NCBI GenBank assembly: GCA_913049815.1
Contig: CAJWYI010000006.1
Location: 1-44,415, forward strand
Source of the DNA: an uncultured Gammaproteobacteria bacterium
Lineage (GTDB): Bacteria; Pseudomonadota; Gammaproteobacteria; Pseudomonadales; Azotimanducaceae
Length of the DNA: 44,415 nucleotides
Direction: 5' to 3'
Shown: positions 16,209 to 23,922 of the stretch, one piece after another
Layout: every line of letters begins with the position of its first letter
How positions within the stretch are numbered: the stretch's first letter is position 1
Program-made: the position numbers and the translations under genes
Notes under the pieces: generated by a model
Database searches by the model: none
The model's input: the letters and a program-made list of their open reading frames with translations, nothing else
What the model was told of the DNA's origin: nothing

Positions 16209-17318
16209 ATGACCGATTCCTTTGACCAACACCCACCACGACTGTCTGAAGATGAAAAACAACGACTCTACCGCGACGGAATGGTCATCGTTCGTCATGC
16301 GATCCCACCGTCAATGACCCAGGCGGCGCTAGAAGTGATCAACGCCAACCCTGAGAACAAGGGCTTCACCAATAACAGCCATACGAGCACCATCGATCTG
16401 TACACAGAGTCAATCCTTCCCGAATTGATTGATGAGGTGATGGGTCCGCACACCCGTCCCATTACCGGCTTTGTGGCCTTGACCCCGCCGGGTGTCAGCG
16501 ACGCGGTTGTTGGTAATCACTTCGATGAAAAAAAAGTGCCCAGACCTGCGACACATGTCGATGGCGGCTGGGCCGGATTAGCGCCTGTAAAGCGCAGCGA
16601 AATTGAAGCAGCCGGATTGGACCTTCATACCTGGGGCAGCGATGGCGACCCTCAATCAATGGGTCCTGCGGGCGGCGCACCACTATGGCAGGATCCGCAT
16701 AGAACCGTCGCCATTGGCAGTTTCACAGCATTTGTCGGGGTCTGTTTGAATGACCAGATGCAACCCGGAAAGGGGCAATTCGCGTTTCGCCGAGGTGCAC
16801 ATGAAGCTGTTGAAGCATTTTTCAACATGCAACGACGCGAGGGTGGCCCTATCGGTGGCGGTGGCCCCGGCTGGCCAAGACTGGTACCTGTGGGTGAAGA
16901 CAGTGCTATGGCAGGCATCATGCCCAAAGCTATGGAAGCCACCTACCCTGACACCCGTTTTGAACATGAGGACTGGCCCTGGCCAGAGCTAACGCCGGCG
17001 CTCATGGAGGAGGGAGACGCATTCATTACGTTACATGCACTACCACACACAGCAACACCCAACCTCAGTAGCGACTCACGTATCAACGTATACTATCGAG
17101 TGCGTCGAACTCGCGAGGAGAACCCGCATGAACAGAACCGAAAGATCGGCTGGGGAGTGTCGGATCATGCCGATCGCGCGTTGAATGGTGACTTCCTTGA
17201 CTACCCTGACCACTACAATCCCTACCAGACCTCAGTAGACAAACTCTGCGATCACTGGAGTGAGTGGGACGGTATGGCCGACATCGTCGAAAAAGAGCGG
17301 TCAAAACACCGGTCCTGA
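16209..17318 (+). CDS. Phytanoyl-CoA dioxygenase (PhyH) family protein
   Basis: 369 residues from the ATG at 16209, which follows AGAGGT at a proper distance; an earlier ATG at 16149 is in frame but less well placed. PhyH features: LYRDGMVIVRHAIPPSMTQAAL near the N-terminus, H-x-D in ATHVDGGWAG, a distal His in LPHTATPN and an Arg in SRINVYYRVRR. A Gly/Pro-rich loop (GGPIGGGGPGWPR) precedes the distal half. This third PhyH member shares little sequence with the previous one and lacks its N-terminal segment. The 469-base gap means it may be separately transcribed. Substrate unknown. Confidence 0.85.
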   Translation: MTDSFDQHPPRLSEDEKQRLYRDGMVIVRHAIPPSMTQAALEVINANPENKGFTNNSHTSTIDLYTESILPELIDEVMGPHTRPITGFVALTPPGVSDAVVGNHFDEKKVPRPATHVDGGWAGLAPVKRSEIEAAGLDLHTWGSDGDPQSMGPAGGAPLWQDPHRTVAIGSFTAFVGVCLNDQMQPGKGQFAFRRGAHEAVEAFFNMQRREGGPIGGGGPGWPRLVPVGEDSAMAGIMPKAMEATYPDTRFEHEDWPWPELTPALMEEGDAFITLHALPHTATPNLSSDSRINVYYRVRRTREENPHEQNRKIGWGVSDHADRALNGDFLDYPDHYNPYQTSVDKLCDHWSEWDGMADIVEKERSKHRS

Positions 17319-17422
17319 CATGACATCTCGACCGCACCCAGCTTTCACACCGTCGGTGACTAGATTGGCCAGATTGCTTGAAACATGATTGAATCAGCGG
17401 CTTTCTATGCGTACGGGATCGC

Positions 17423-18190
17423 ATGACTCGACCCACCATCAAGATTATTCACACGTCCGATGTCCATTTGGACGGCAGGAATCGCGCACCCGAATCCGAT
17501 GGTTTCCGAAACGTCGCTGAAAGGGCATTTTGTTCAGTCGTGGATCTGGTCGTTTCAGAATCGGCAGATCTGTTTCTCATTGCGGGCGACCTATTCGATT
17601 CCAATCGAATGTGTGAAGCAGACTTCGAGTTCGTCTATGAGCAGTTGTCCCGTACCAATTGTCCGGTCGTAATGATTCCTGGCAACCACGATGTCAACAA
17701 TGAAGCGTCTGTATGGACTCGCATGCAATTGGATAGAGCTGGTCCGGACATCCATCCGATTACCGACGCGACTGGTGAGTTGATTGACTTGCCCAAACTC
17801 AGAACGACAATCTGGGGTCGCAGCATGGCTGAACATGCCCCTGACAATATCCCCATGGAGGGCGTCAGCACCGGCCCGGAAGATTACTGGCATATCGGTA
17901 TGGCTCACGGCGACGTCCTGAGAGACCGCGCATCAGGATGCTCGTCCCCGATCACTCACGAAGAAATCGAGACTTCTGATCTGGACTATCTAGCCCTTGG
18001 GCATGTACATGTCTGGCGACAGCATGATCATGGCCGGACCCGCGCCTGCTACCCGGGATCACCTGTTGCAGAATTTGCGACCATCGCCGGTGGGTATGCC
18101 GCAGTGATCTCTCTTGTCGACGGAGAGCCCGCTGATATTAGGAAACACAAGATCAGTGAACGGAAAGATACGCATCACTTCATGATGTGA
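17423..18190 (+). CDS. Metallophosphoesterase, SbcD/Mre11-like
   Basis: 255 residues with the five phosphoesterase motifs in order: HTSDVHLDG (Asp13, His15), LIAGDLFDSN (Asp56), PGNHD (Asn88, His89), MAHGDV (His about 166) and LGHVHVW (two His about 200). These ligands bind two Mn2+/Fe ions. The order and the DVHLDGR start are closest to the nuclease subunit SbcD/Mre11 and to short YhaO-like proteins. It lacks the long C-terminal capping region of full SbcD (about 400 residues), and no SbcC/Rad50 ATPase is next to it. A role as a stand-alone phosphodiesterase or nuclease is therefore as likely as recombination. Convergent with a cupin gene. Confidence 0.85.
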   Translation: MTRPTIKIIHTSDVHLDGRNRAPESDGFRNVAERAFCSVVDLVVSESADLFLIAGDLFDSNRMCEADFEFVYEQLSRTNCPVVMIPGNHDVNNEASVWTRMQLDRAGPDIHPITDATGELIDLPKLRTTIWGRSMAEHAPDNIPMEGVSTGPEDYWHIGMAHGDVLRDRASGCSSPITHEEIETSDLDYLALGHVHVWRQHDHGRTRACYPGSPVAEFATIAGGYAAVISLVDGEPADIRKHKISERKDTHHFMM

Positions 18191-18200
18191 TACTCACATC
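18184..18200. terminator. Hairpin spanning both stop codons of convergent genes
   Basis: GATGTGA (18184-18190) and TCACATC (18194-18200) are perfectly complementary around the loop TAC. The left arm ends in the TGA of the phosphoesterase gene and the right arm begins with the stop of the convergent cupin gene (TCA read in reverse). The same hairpin would form in both transcripts. No U-tract follows on either strand, so termination is only suggested. Confidence 0.35.
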
Positions 18201-18679
18201 GCCTTGCCTGACTCAGAAGACGACGCGGCGTGAATGGGATCGATCCAGCGAAGCTTCTCTGGTGGTTCAACCACTGGAATATCCAGATTAACGACCACCG
18301 CCTCCTGATCGCTACGCACCAGCAAACATTCCAAAGGTTCGTCGTCGCTGGCGTTGATTTCCTGGTGAGGCACAAACGGCGGCACAAAAATGAAGTCCCC
18401 GGGGCCTGCCTCCGCCACGTACTCTAACGTTTCACCCCAGCGCATTCTTGCACGCCCACTGATGATGTAGATGACACTCTCCAGTTCACCATGATGATGT
18501 GCGCCTGTTTTCGCGGATGGGTGTATGGAAACAGTACCCGCCCAAAGCTTCTGCGCACCAGCAGTCGCGAAATTGATAGCAGCGGCGCGGCTCATCCCCC
18601 GCGTCTGCGGGGTATTGGTGTCCAGATGCTCACCGCTCACAACTCGTACACCGTTGGTTTGCCAATTCTCGCTCGCCAT
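18194..18679 (-). CDS. Cupin-domain protein
   Basis: 161 residues starting at the ATG at 18679 (MASENW); a start five codons upstream is possible. A single cupin barrel: motif 1 is AHHHGELESVIYIISG (metal-binding His-x-His and Glu) and motif 2 is PGDFIFVPPFVPHQEIN with the fourth ligand His. The region before it (AINFATAGAQKLWAGTVSIHPSAKTG) is typical of small bicupin-like dioxygenase or isomerase relatives. Metal binding is likely; no specific reaction can be read. It faces the CoA-transferase operon across an 84-base divergent gap, which would suit a shared promoter region. Confidence 0.87.
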   Translation of the reverse strand: MASENWQTNGVRVVSGEHLDTNTPQTRGMSRAAAINFATAGAQKLWAGTVSIHPSAKTGAHHHGELESVIYIISGRARMRWGETLEYVAEAGPGDFIFVPPFVPHQEINASDDEPLECLLVRSDQEAVVVNLDIPVVEPPEKLRWIDPIHAASSSESGKAM

Positions 18680-18763
18680 ATCTTCTGACCCCATGCATCA
18701 AGCCTGTCATATTAGCATTGGTCTTGAGTACACTCCGTGCTTCAGCGACATTGAGGGGACCTC

Positions 18764-19957
18764 ATGACTGGCACACTTTCCGGTATTCGAATCATCGATC
18801 TCACCAACGTGTACTCTGGGCCCATTGCCGCTTCGATTCTTGGTGACCAGGGAGCAGACGTCATCAAGATCGAAGCTCCCAGCGGGGACATGCAACGCGG
18901 TCCTTTTCGGTACGTTCGCAATGGCCTAGACGGACAGTTCGCCATGAACAATCGCAACAAACGATCAATTGTCGTAAACCTGAATCACGACCAAGGAAAG
19001 AAGGTGCTATGGTCGCTCCTCCGTGACGCCGATGTTCTGATGGAAAACTACCGCCCGGATGTAATGTCAAAATTTGGCTTCAGTTTTGATGCGGTCCACA
19101 AGATCAATCCGAAACTCGTTTATGCCTCCATCAATGGATTTGGTAGTGAGGGACCCTACGCCGGGCAACGAGTATACGACGCAGTCATCCAGGCTGTATC
19201 AGGGATTGCAACCCTTCAGACAGACAAGGAATCCGGTCGACCACAGATGATTAACTCTCTCATCTGCGACAAGCTGACTTCGCTGACCGCAGCCCAGTCG
19301 ATCTGTTCAGCACTATTGGCTCGAGAACGCCAGGGAATCGGACAACATGTCCAGATCGCGATGATTGACGCAGCTCTGTACTTTATGTGGCCGGATGGCA
19401 TGGGCAACGAGCACTTTCTTCCTGACCCTGAACTGGGAGAGGTTGCGAGACTCCCGGATGGTGATCACTCTCATATGCTCAAGGAAACGAGCGATGGCTA
19501 CCTCGCAACAATGCCGGTCCAACCCAGGGAGATTGCAGCGCTTGTTAAAGCGATGGGCATTGATGACGCACTCGATGACGACGGCAGGTTAAGGCCACCC
19601 GATCAGCGGTCGCACCTGAACCTTGGTGAACTTATCAATGAGGGATTCAAATCGATGACGACTGATGAAGCTTGCCGTGTACTCGAAGAACACCAGGTGC
19701 CTTTCGGTAGAATCGATTCGCGGGATCAGGTCCTGAGTAATCCACAGATTCAGGCCATGGGATCCATCTTGAAGTTTGAGCATCCTCAGGGCGGTGCTAT
19801 GCAACAGCCACGGCCGCCGGCACAATTCAGCGAAACCCCTGCCGGGATCCATCGATGTTCACCGCGGCTTGGCGAGCATACGAGTGAGATTCTCAAGGAG
19901 GCCGGTTTGTCAGACGAAGACATTTCGAACTTGAAGGAGAGTGGTGCGGTCGCTTGA
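18764..19957 (+). CDS. Family III (CaiB/BaiF) CoA-transferase
   Basis: 397 residues. N-terminal Rossmann part: GIRIIDLTNVYSGPIAASILGDQGADVIKIE (landmarks at about 8-37), NRNKRSIVVNL, and MENYRPDVM (about 93-101). The catalytic Asp is Asp169 in NSLICDKLTS, the position that forms the aspartyl-CoA anhydride in formyl-CoA transferase. The ERQGIGQHVQIAMIDAA segment (about 190-206) closes the domain. The enzyme moves CoA between carboxylic acids, activating one for oxidation. Substrate unknown. Followed by the amidohydrolase and SGNH hydrolase genes on the same strand. One of three paralogues in the window, each in a different gene group. Confidence 0.93.
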   Translation: MTGTLSGIRIIDLTNVYSGPIAASILGDQGADVIKIEAPSGDMQRGPFRYVRNGLDGQFAMNNRNKRSIVVNLNHDQGKKVLWSLLRDADVLMENYRPDVMSKFGFSFDAVHKINPKLVYASINGFGSEGPYAGQRVYDAVIQAVSGIATLQTDKESGRPQMINSLICDKLTSLTAAQSICSALLARERQGIGQHVQIAMIDAALYFMWPDGMGNEHFLPDPELGEVARLPDGDHSHMLKETSDGYLATMPVQPREIAALVKAMGIDDALDDDGRLRPPDQRSHLNLGELINEGFKSMTTDEACRVLEEHQVPFGRIDSRDQVLSNPQIQAMGSILKFEHPQGGAMQQPRPPAQFSETPAGIHRCSPRLGEHTSEILKEAGLSDEDISNLKESGAVA

Positions 19958-20030
19958 TCACAGACACGCATCACTAGGCCCAACCGACCCACGAACTTTG
20001 TTGAAGAACATCGACGCAAAGGATGACCTC

Positions 20031-21050
20031 ATGAGCTACGTCGCAAACAAACCTATCGAGACCTGGATCGGGCAGGAAACACCGGAGGAAGTTCTGGAGC
20101 CTGATCTGACCATCATCGATCCTCACCATCATCTGTGGGACCTACGAGGCGCCACCATTGAACCTCATGCCAGCTTCGAACAGAAAGTCTACCTGTGCGA
20201 AGAAATCATGCGAGATCTTAACGATGGCGGGCACAACGTCGTTCAGACTGTTTTCGCGCAATGTGGTGCGTTCTATCGCGCCGACGGACCCGAGGAAATG
20301 AAGTGCGTGGGCGAAACCGAGTTTGTTCAAGGCATTGTGGCGATGAGCCGTTCCGGACTCTACGGAGAAACCCGACTGTGTACCGGCATCTTTGGTACCG
20401 CAGACCTCCGCATGGGTAAAGATGTCGAAGCGGTACTCCGCGCGCACCAACACGCGTCGGAAAACTTCAGAGGTATTCGCAGCATATTCCCTTCTGACCT
20501 CAACAATACGTTTCTGGAGGGCTATGCGGTCCTCTCTGATCTTGGCCTCAGCTACGACAACTACTCGCCAGACTTCGAACGCCTTCCTGTCCTCGCAAAA
20601 CTCGCAGCAACTCAACCGGATGTGCCGGTGATCGTCAATCACCTCGGTGGCCAGATTGACCCAAGATCCGACGATTCATCTAAGGTGCGATGGCGTGAAT
20701 GTATCACAGCGATCGCAGATGCACCCAATGCCGTAATGAAGGTTGGTGGTGCACAACAGCGCGTTGGACCGTGGGAACCACCTTTCCACATGCATGCACG
20801 CAACACGCCGATAGGTTCCGAGGCGCTGTGCGAACTGCTTTTCCCGTACTATGAACACGCAATCGGGGCTTTTGGCCCAGAAAGGTGCATGTTTGAGAGC
20901 AACTTTCCCGTTGACAAAGAATGTGTGAGTTATCGAACTCTATGGAACACATTCAAACGTATCGCGGCCAAACTGGGTCTGTCAGATTCTGAAAAAGCCA
21001 TGATGTTCAGTGGTACTGCCGCCCGTGTATACAAACTACCAATGATCTAA
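20031..21050 (+). CDS. Amidohydrolase family 2 metal-dependent hydrolase
   Basis: 339 residues from the ATG at 20031, preceded by AAGGA; a start 30 codons earlier overlaps the preceding gene and is not favoured. TIM-barrel hydrolase of the amidohydrolase-2/PDC-lactonase type: IIDPHHHLWDL near residue 28-38 carries the first metal-binding His pair, VIVNHLGGQ holds the strand-6 His, and FESNFPVDK near the C-terminus carries the conserved acidic region. FRGIRSIF is also typical. Relatives hydrolyse lactones (2-pyrone-4,6-dicarboxylate, sugar lactones) or decarboxylate aromatic acids. Located between a CoA-transferase and an SGNH hydrolase with short gaps (73 and 7 bases), so probably co-expressed. 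Confidence 0.9.
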   Translation: MSYVANKPIETWIGQETPEEVLEPDLTIIDPHHHLWDLRGATIEPHASFEQKVYLCEEIMRDLNDGGHNVVQTVFAQCGAFYRADGPEEMKCVGETEFVQGIVAMSRSGLYGETRLCTGIFGTADLRMGKDVEAVLRAHQHASENFRGIRSIFPSDLNNTFLEGYAVLSDLGLSYDNYSPDFERLPVLAKLAATQPDVPVIVNHLGGQIDPRSDDSSKVRWRECITAIADAPNAVMKVGGAQQRVGPWEPPFHMHARNTPIGSEALCELLFPYYEHAIGAFGPERCMFESNFPVDKECVSYRTLWNTFKRIAAKLGLSDSEKAMMFSGTAARVYKLPMI

Positions 21051-21057
21051 GCAGGGA

Positions 21058-21663
21058 ATGAATCAGAGAGTCTTCAGTTTTGGTGCCAGTACTGCCCAGG
21101 GTTATCGGGATGATGAGAAGGGTGGTTTTATTGTGCGGCTGGGTGAGAAACTGGCCGAGCATAGTCTCGGGCATATAGAGAATCTCGGAGTCGGCGGCCA
21201 TACATCGGACCAGATGGCGGCCCGTGCTGCGGAAGTCGCGAGCGACGCAGATCCTTCAGACATCGCCATTGTCAGCCTCGGCATCAATGACGTTGCCCGC
21301 TCACCGGACCGTTCTCCAGATAAGCGAGTGCCCTTGAATAGGCATCGAGAGAACGTTGAACGTTTACTGGACGCTCTTCGGGCGCGCTGTTGCGTCCTCT
21401 ACTTCACCCAATATCCTGTTGACTATGCCAAACATGGGCTGGATCCTACAGTGGTCACTCAGTATGTCGAAGCTGGTCATGCAGTTGCACGTGCCCTGGG
21501 CATCAGGGTCGTCGACATACACAATATGATCAACGAAGTCCTGTACCAACGATATATTCATGAAGACGGAATGCATTTCAACGCTGCGGGTCACGACTTT
21601 ATCGCCGAACAGTTGTGGCCACCTTTGACGGAGATGATGGGTATCAACAGCACCTCGGGCTAG
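21058..21663 (+). CDS. SGNH/GDSL-type hydrolase
   Basis: 201 residues, starting seven bases after the amidohydrolase stop with GGGA upstream. Block I is SFGASTAQGY, with Ser11 as nucleophile; the usual Asp of GDS is Ala here, a known variation. Block II Gly is in NLGVGGHTSD, block III is SLGINDVARS (oxyanion Asn), and block V is HEDGMHFNAAGH, giving Asp170 and His173. No signal peptide, so it acts in the cytosol. The family cleaves esters of lipids, acyl groups or acetylated sugars. Its stop overlaps the convergent tyrosine-phosphatase stop by four bases. Third gene of the 18764-21663 run. Confidence 0.9.
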   Translation: MNQRVFSFGASTAQGYRDDEKGGFIVRLGEKLAEHSLGHIENLGVGGHTSDQMAARAAEVASDADPSDIAIVSLGINDVARSPDRSPDKRVPLNRHRENVERLLDALRARCCVLYFTQYPVDYAKHGLDPTVVTQYVEAGHAVARALGIRVVDIHNMINEVLYQRYIHEDGMHFNAAGHDFIAEQLWPPLTEMMGINSTSG

Positions 21664-22424
21664 TCCGTCAACAGTGTGCCTCTGATCGCATCGAAGGTGG
21701 CCTCCGAAACGCCGATGCTCTTAAGGTACTCAATCGGTCCGCCATGGTCCCGTTTCAACCCATTCAGAAAAACAGTCATGGCATTGTTTGGCACTCCCGT
21801 CGCCTTAACCAACGCCTCCCGTGACATATCCGGTGGCAATCCAAAACTCGCTTCGACGAAATCAACCTGTCTGGGAACATCGCGGTTGGTGAGTAGATAG
21901 TCAGCGATGATGACTTCTTCTGAAACACCCAGAATCGACAGTACAAACGCCGTTGTGATCCCGGTCCTGTCCTTCCCAGCTGTACAGTGAATCAGCAACG
22001 GTTGCTCGTCGGCTGACGCGACAATGTCCAGATAACCAATCCACGGACTTGGATCGAAGGAGAGATAGCCGAGATACCTTTCACCGGAAATACCGGTAGC
22101 GCCAACAAGATTATTGAGTACCTCAGAACCACCATCCGGAATGACCGGGTGGCGGACGTAACGCACGCCAATTTCGACGAGCGGACCGACACCCTGGTCA
22201 TCGATTTCGTCGGATCGGCGAAGATCGATCTGGGTTCGGATTCCTTTTTCCGCGACCAGCGACAGATCCGCCTTCGTCATTCGATCCTGTCTACCAGCGC
22301 GAAAATACCGACCCCATCTGAGTGTTCGACCGTCTTCCGTTGGATAACCTCCGATATCACGAAAATTGAAACAACCTTCAAACGGAGAGTGCCTTTTCTC
22401 AAAGTCGAGTTCCATGGTCACCAT
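21660..22424 (-). CDS. Tyrosine/dual-specificity-like protein phosphatase
   Basis: 254 residues. The active-site loop is IHCTAGKDRTG (Cys147 to Gly155), that is CX5R with the Lys-Asp insert typical of bacterial PTP-like lipid or tyrosine phosphatases (MptpB/LipA type). NFRDIGGYPTEDGRTLRWGRYFRAG (landmarks about 20-44) and TQIDLRRSDE (about 64-73) are the conserved N-terminal blocks of this family. General acid may be supplied by the region around DPS. It removes phosphate from phosphotyrosine or phosphoinositide-like substrates. Two in-frame ATGs (22424 and 22415) are possible starts. No signal peptide. A TATAAT box lies about 22 bases upstream of the first ATG. Confidence 0.92.
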   Translation of the reverse strand: MVTMELDFEKRHSPFEGCFNFRDIGGYPTEDGRTLRWGRYFRAGRQDRMTKADLSLVAEKGIRTQIDLRRSDEIDDQGVGPLVEIGVRYVRHPVIPDGGSEVLNNLVGATGISGERYLGYLSFDPSPWIGYLDIVASADEQPLLIHCTAGKDRTGITTAFVLSILGVSEEVIIADYLLTNRDVPRQVDFVEASFGLPPDMSREALVKATGVPNNAMTVFLNGLKRDHGGPIEYLKSIGVSEATFDAIRGTLLTD

Positions 22425-22445
22425 TGCCCGGCGAAGCGAGACCCT

Positions 22446-22475
22446 ATTATAACAACTTTGGCCTCTCGAAAACCC
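22446..22475 (-). promoter_or_regulatory. Candidate sigma-70 promoter of the phosphatase gene
   Basis: On the minus strand a perfect TATAAT (22446-22451) sits about 22 bases before the first ATG of the phosphatase, preceded by a weak -35 (GTTTTC-like around 22468-22473). The leader would be very short. The rest of the 279-base gap up to the next plus-strand gene (22425-22703) shows nothing else I recognise. Confidence 0.4.
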
Positions 22476-22703
22476 AAACTCAGGCCGCCGACAAACAGAA
22501 GCTCGATCGATGGATGAGTGTTAAGGCAACTGTCGTTCGAGAGACTGATCGTTCCTACCTGCGGGCGGTATGCCACTCGGTATTCCCGGATCATGCAATA
22601 TTTCCTCTAATAGACGAGTAGAATCGAGGGCCGGACGCGCCAACTTAGATCAACCCGAGTAGTGCATCACGGTGCACCATGTACCGAGAATTGGAGTGAA
22701 CAG

Positions 22704-22973
22704 ATGGAAGAACCTGACCTCATAGACCTGGATGATATTTCCCGAGACAACGTACTCATAAAAAAAATGATCAGTGAGGCCCTGCCGTTCACACGTGAAC
22801 AATACATCGTGATGTTCTACGAGGATGAAGGCATACCTTCCCCATGGACCGATGTTCACGAAGACAGATTGCCACCCGTCTTTCGGGACACACAATCCAA
22901 GCAGGTCAGGGAAGCCATCGCCAACCTGGGAGAAGCCATCGGCGTGACCTACACCGGCGAAATCCCTCGATGA
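22704..22973 (+). CDS. Small acidic hypothetical protein
   Basis: 89 residues from the ATG at 22704, which has GGAG about eight bases upstream. The first 25 residues are strongly acidic (EEPDLIDLDDISRDN). The rest contains EALPFTREQYIVMFYEDEGIP and QVREAIANLGEAIGVTYTG, with no membrane segment, signal peptide or Cys. I do not recognise a family. Codon use and the ribosome binding site support a real gene. It stands alone between the phosphatase promoter region and a convergent cupin-like gene. Confidence 0.55.
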   Translation: MEEPDLIDLDDISRDNVLIKKMISEALPFTREQYIVMFYEDEGIPSPWTDVHEDRLPPVFRDTQSKQVREAIANLGEAIGVTYTGEIPR

Positions 22974-23056
22974 ATTGACACCTGAGTGACCTGGCCATGG
23001 ATTGCACCGTCACCTCATCGTTCTTGGAGCGAGCAAGACCGGTGACCTGACAAGGC

Positions 23057-23404
23057 CTAGTCGTCTAGCTCTCCGGGAGACCTGACAAAAGGACCTTCGA
23101 GTTCCTGCTTGGACAGGCCGATCACCGCACGATAACCGTGGTGCTCTTCTTCAATATGCAATGTTCGCTCAGGAATCACAAAACGCGTCCCCGCAACACA
23201 CTCATGAACTTCGTTCGTCGCCGGATCCTGAAAACGGAACTTTCCGCTTGTGATGTACGCACGAATACTCACGTCGTGCCAATGGATCGGCGTACCGCCA
23301 CTTGCGGGTGCATCAAAGACCGAGCTGTAGTAGCCATGTTCTTCGATCTCTTTCAGCGCGTCTTCATCTGTTTCGAAATACTGATGATCTACGGAGACAC
23401 CCAT
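23057..23404 (-). CDS. Small cupin-fold protein
   Basis: 115 residues with an AGAGAGAT ribosome binding site upstream. The barrel is recognisable from TPIHWHDVSIRAYITSG (metal-binding His-x-His about 39-42), GTRFVIPERTLHIEEEHHGYRAVIGLS for the second motif, and a central FRFQDPATNEVHEC. The His-Trp-His-Asp arrangement is typical of small cupins that bind one metal and sometimes act as isomerases or dioxygenases. No specific reaction can be assigned. Its start codon overlaps the apparent beginning of the broken ankyrin gene on the other strand. Confidence 0.75.
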   Translation of the reverse strand: MGVSVDHQYFETDEDALKEIEEHGYYSSVFDAPASGGTPIHWHDVSIRAYITSGKFRFQDPATNEVHECVAGTRFVIPERTLHIEEEHHGYRAVIGLSKQELEGPFVRSPGELDD

Positions 23405-23798
23405 GTTGATCTCTCTTCTAGGGGTTGGAAGCAGTCTATCACTACCTGAAGACGCGGACCTGGATCGTTGTCACCCGTTAACGCTGAATGCCTATCACTA
23501 TTTTGGAACCGCACTGCTCTGAGCGGTCTACTCTGACCAGATACAAGCAGCAACCTGGCTACTTGATCATGGCGCTGACCCAGATCTGGTCCATGATTTC
23601 GGCGGCGCTGGACACGGCATACAGGCTGTAGCCATGTATCTGTCGGCACAACATGGTGTGCTCAATTGCCTGCGACCCCGGTTAGAACGCGGCGAGGATA
23701 CCAGCATCATGGATGGCGCACACGATGGTACACCCGAAGACTGGTACTACTTAAGTGACATACCAGACGCGGTCGCCATTTTGCATGACGCAAAGTAA
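23403..23798 (+). pseudogene. Ankyrin-repeat gene interrupted by an in-frame TGA
   Basis: One continuous frame reads DADLDRCHPLTLNAYHYFG then TALL, a TGA at 23520-23522, then AVYSDQIQAATWLLDHGADPD, a His/Gly-rich stretch, VAMYLSAQHGVLNCLRPRLERG and DGTPEDWYYLSDIPDAVAILHD, ending with TAA at 23796-23798. ATWLLDHGADPD and NCLRPRLERGEDTSIMDGAHDGTP are the second helix and turn of ankyrin repeats. The repeat consensus has Trp after TALH/L (TALHWAV), so the stop is most simply a TGG-to-TGA change. The 5' boundary is uncertain because the frame opens inside the start of the opposite cupin gene. Ankyrin repeats mediate protein binding. The gene is otherwise undamaged, so the loss is recent or an assembly error. 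Confidence 0.7.
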
Positions 23799-23878
23799 TG
23801 CTCATTGGTAATAGTGGGCTGCGTCAAGGCCGACCCACCATCACAAGGTATCGAGCCCAAAATAGCGTTTTGGATGCA

Positions 23879-23893
23879 GTACTCCTATAGTAC
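23879..23893. promoter_or_regulatory. Inverted repeat upstream of the DAHP synthase gene
   Basis: GTACT (23879-23883) and AGTAC (23889-23893) are perfect complements around CCTAT, 29 bases before the DAHP synthase start. The half-sites equal those of the TrpR operator, but the spacing is 5 rather than 8 bases, and no TyrR box is seen. Operator function is speculative. Confidence 0.2.
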
Positions 23894-23922
23894 GCAGCCC
23901 AAATCACAAGCGGCTGAAGAGC

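Noticed and set aside
17423-18190. A full SbcCD nuclease system
   Set aside because: The protein is much shorter than SbcD and no SbcC/Rad50 ATPase gene is adjacent.
22424-22621. A 65-residue plus-strand ORF upstream of the small acidic protein
   Set aside because: No RBS, no recognisable motif, and it overlaps the likely promoter of the divergent phosphatase.
13246-23522. Stop-codon recoding (TAG or TGA read as an amino acid) to explain the broken DUF5990 and ankyrin genes
   Set aside because: TAG and TGA end clearly intact genes in the window (for example TAG at 5870-5872 and 9245-9247, TGA at 10852-10854), and no recoding element is visible.
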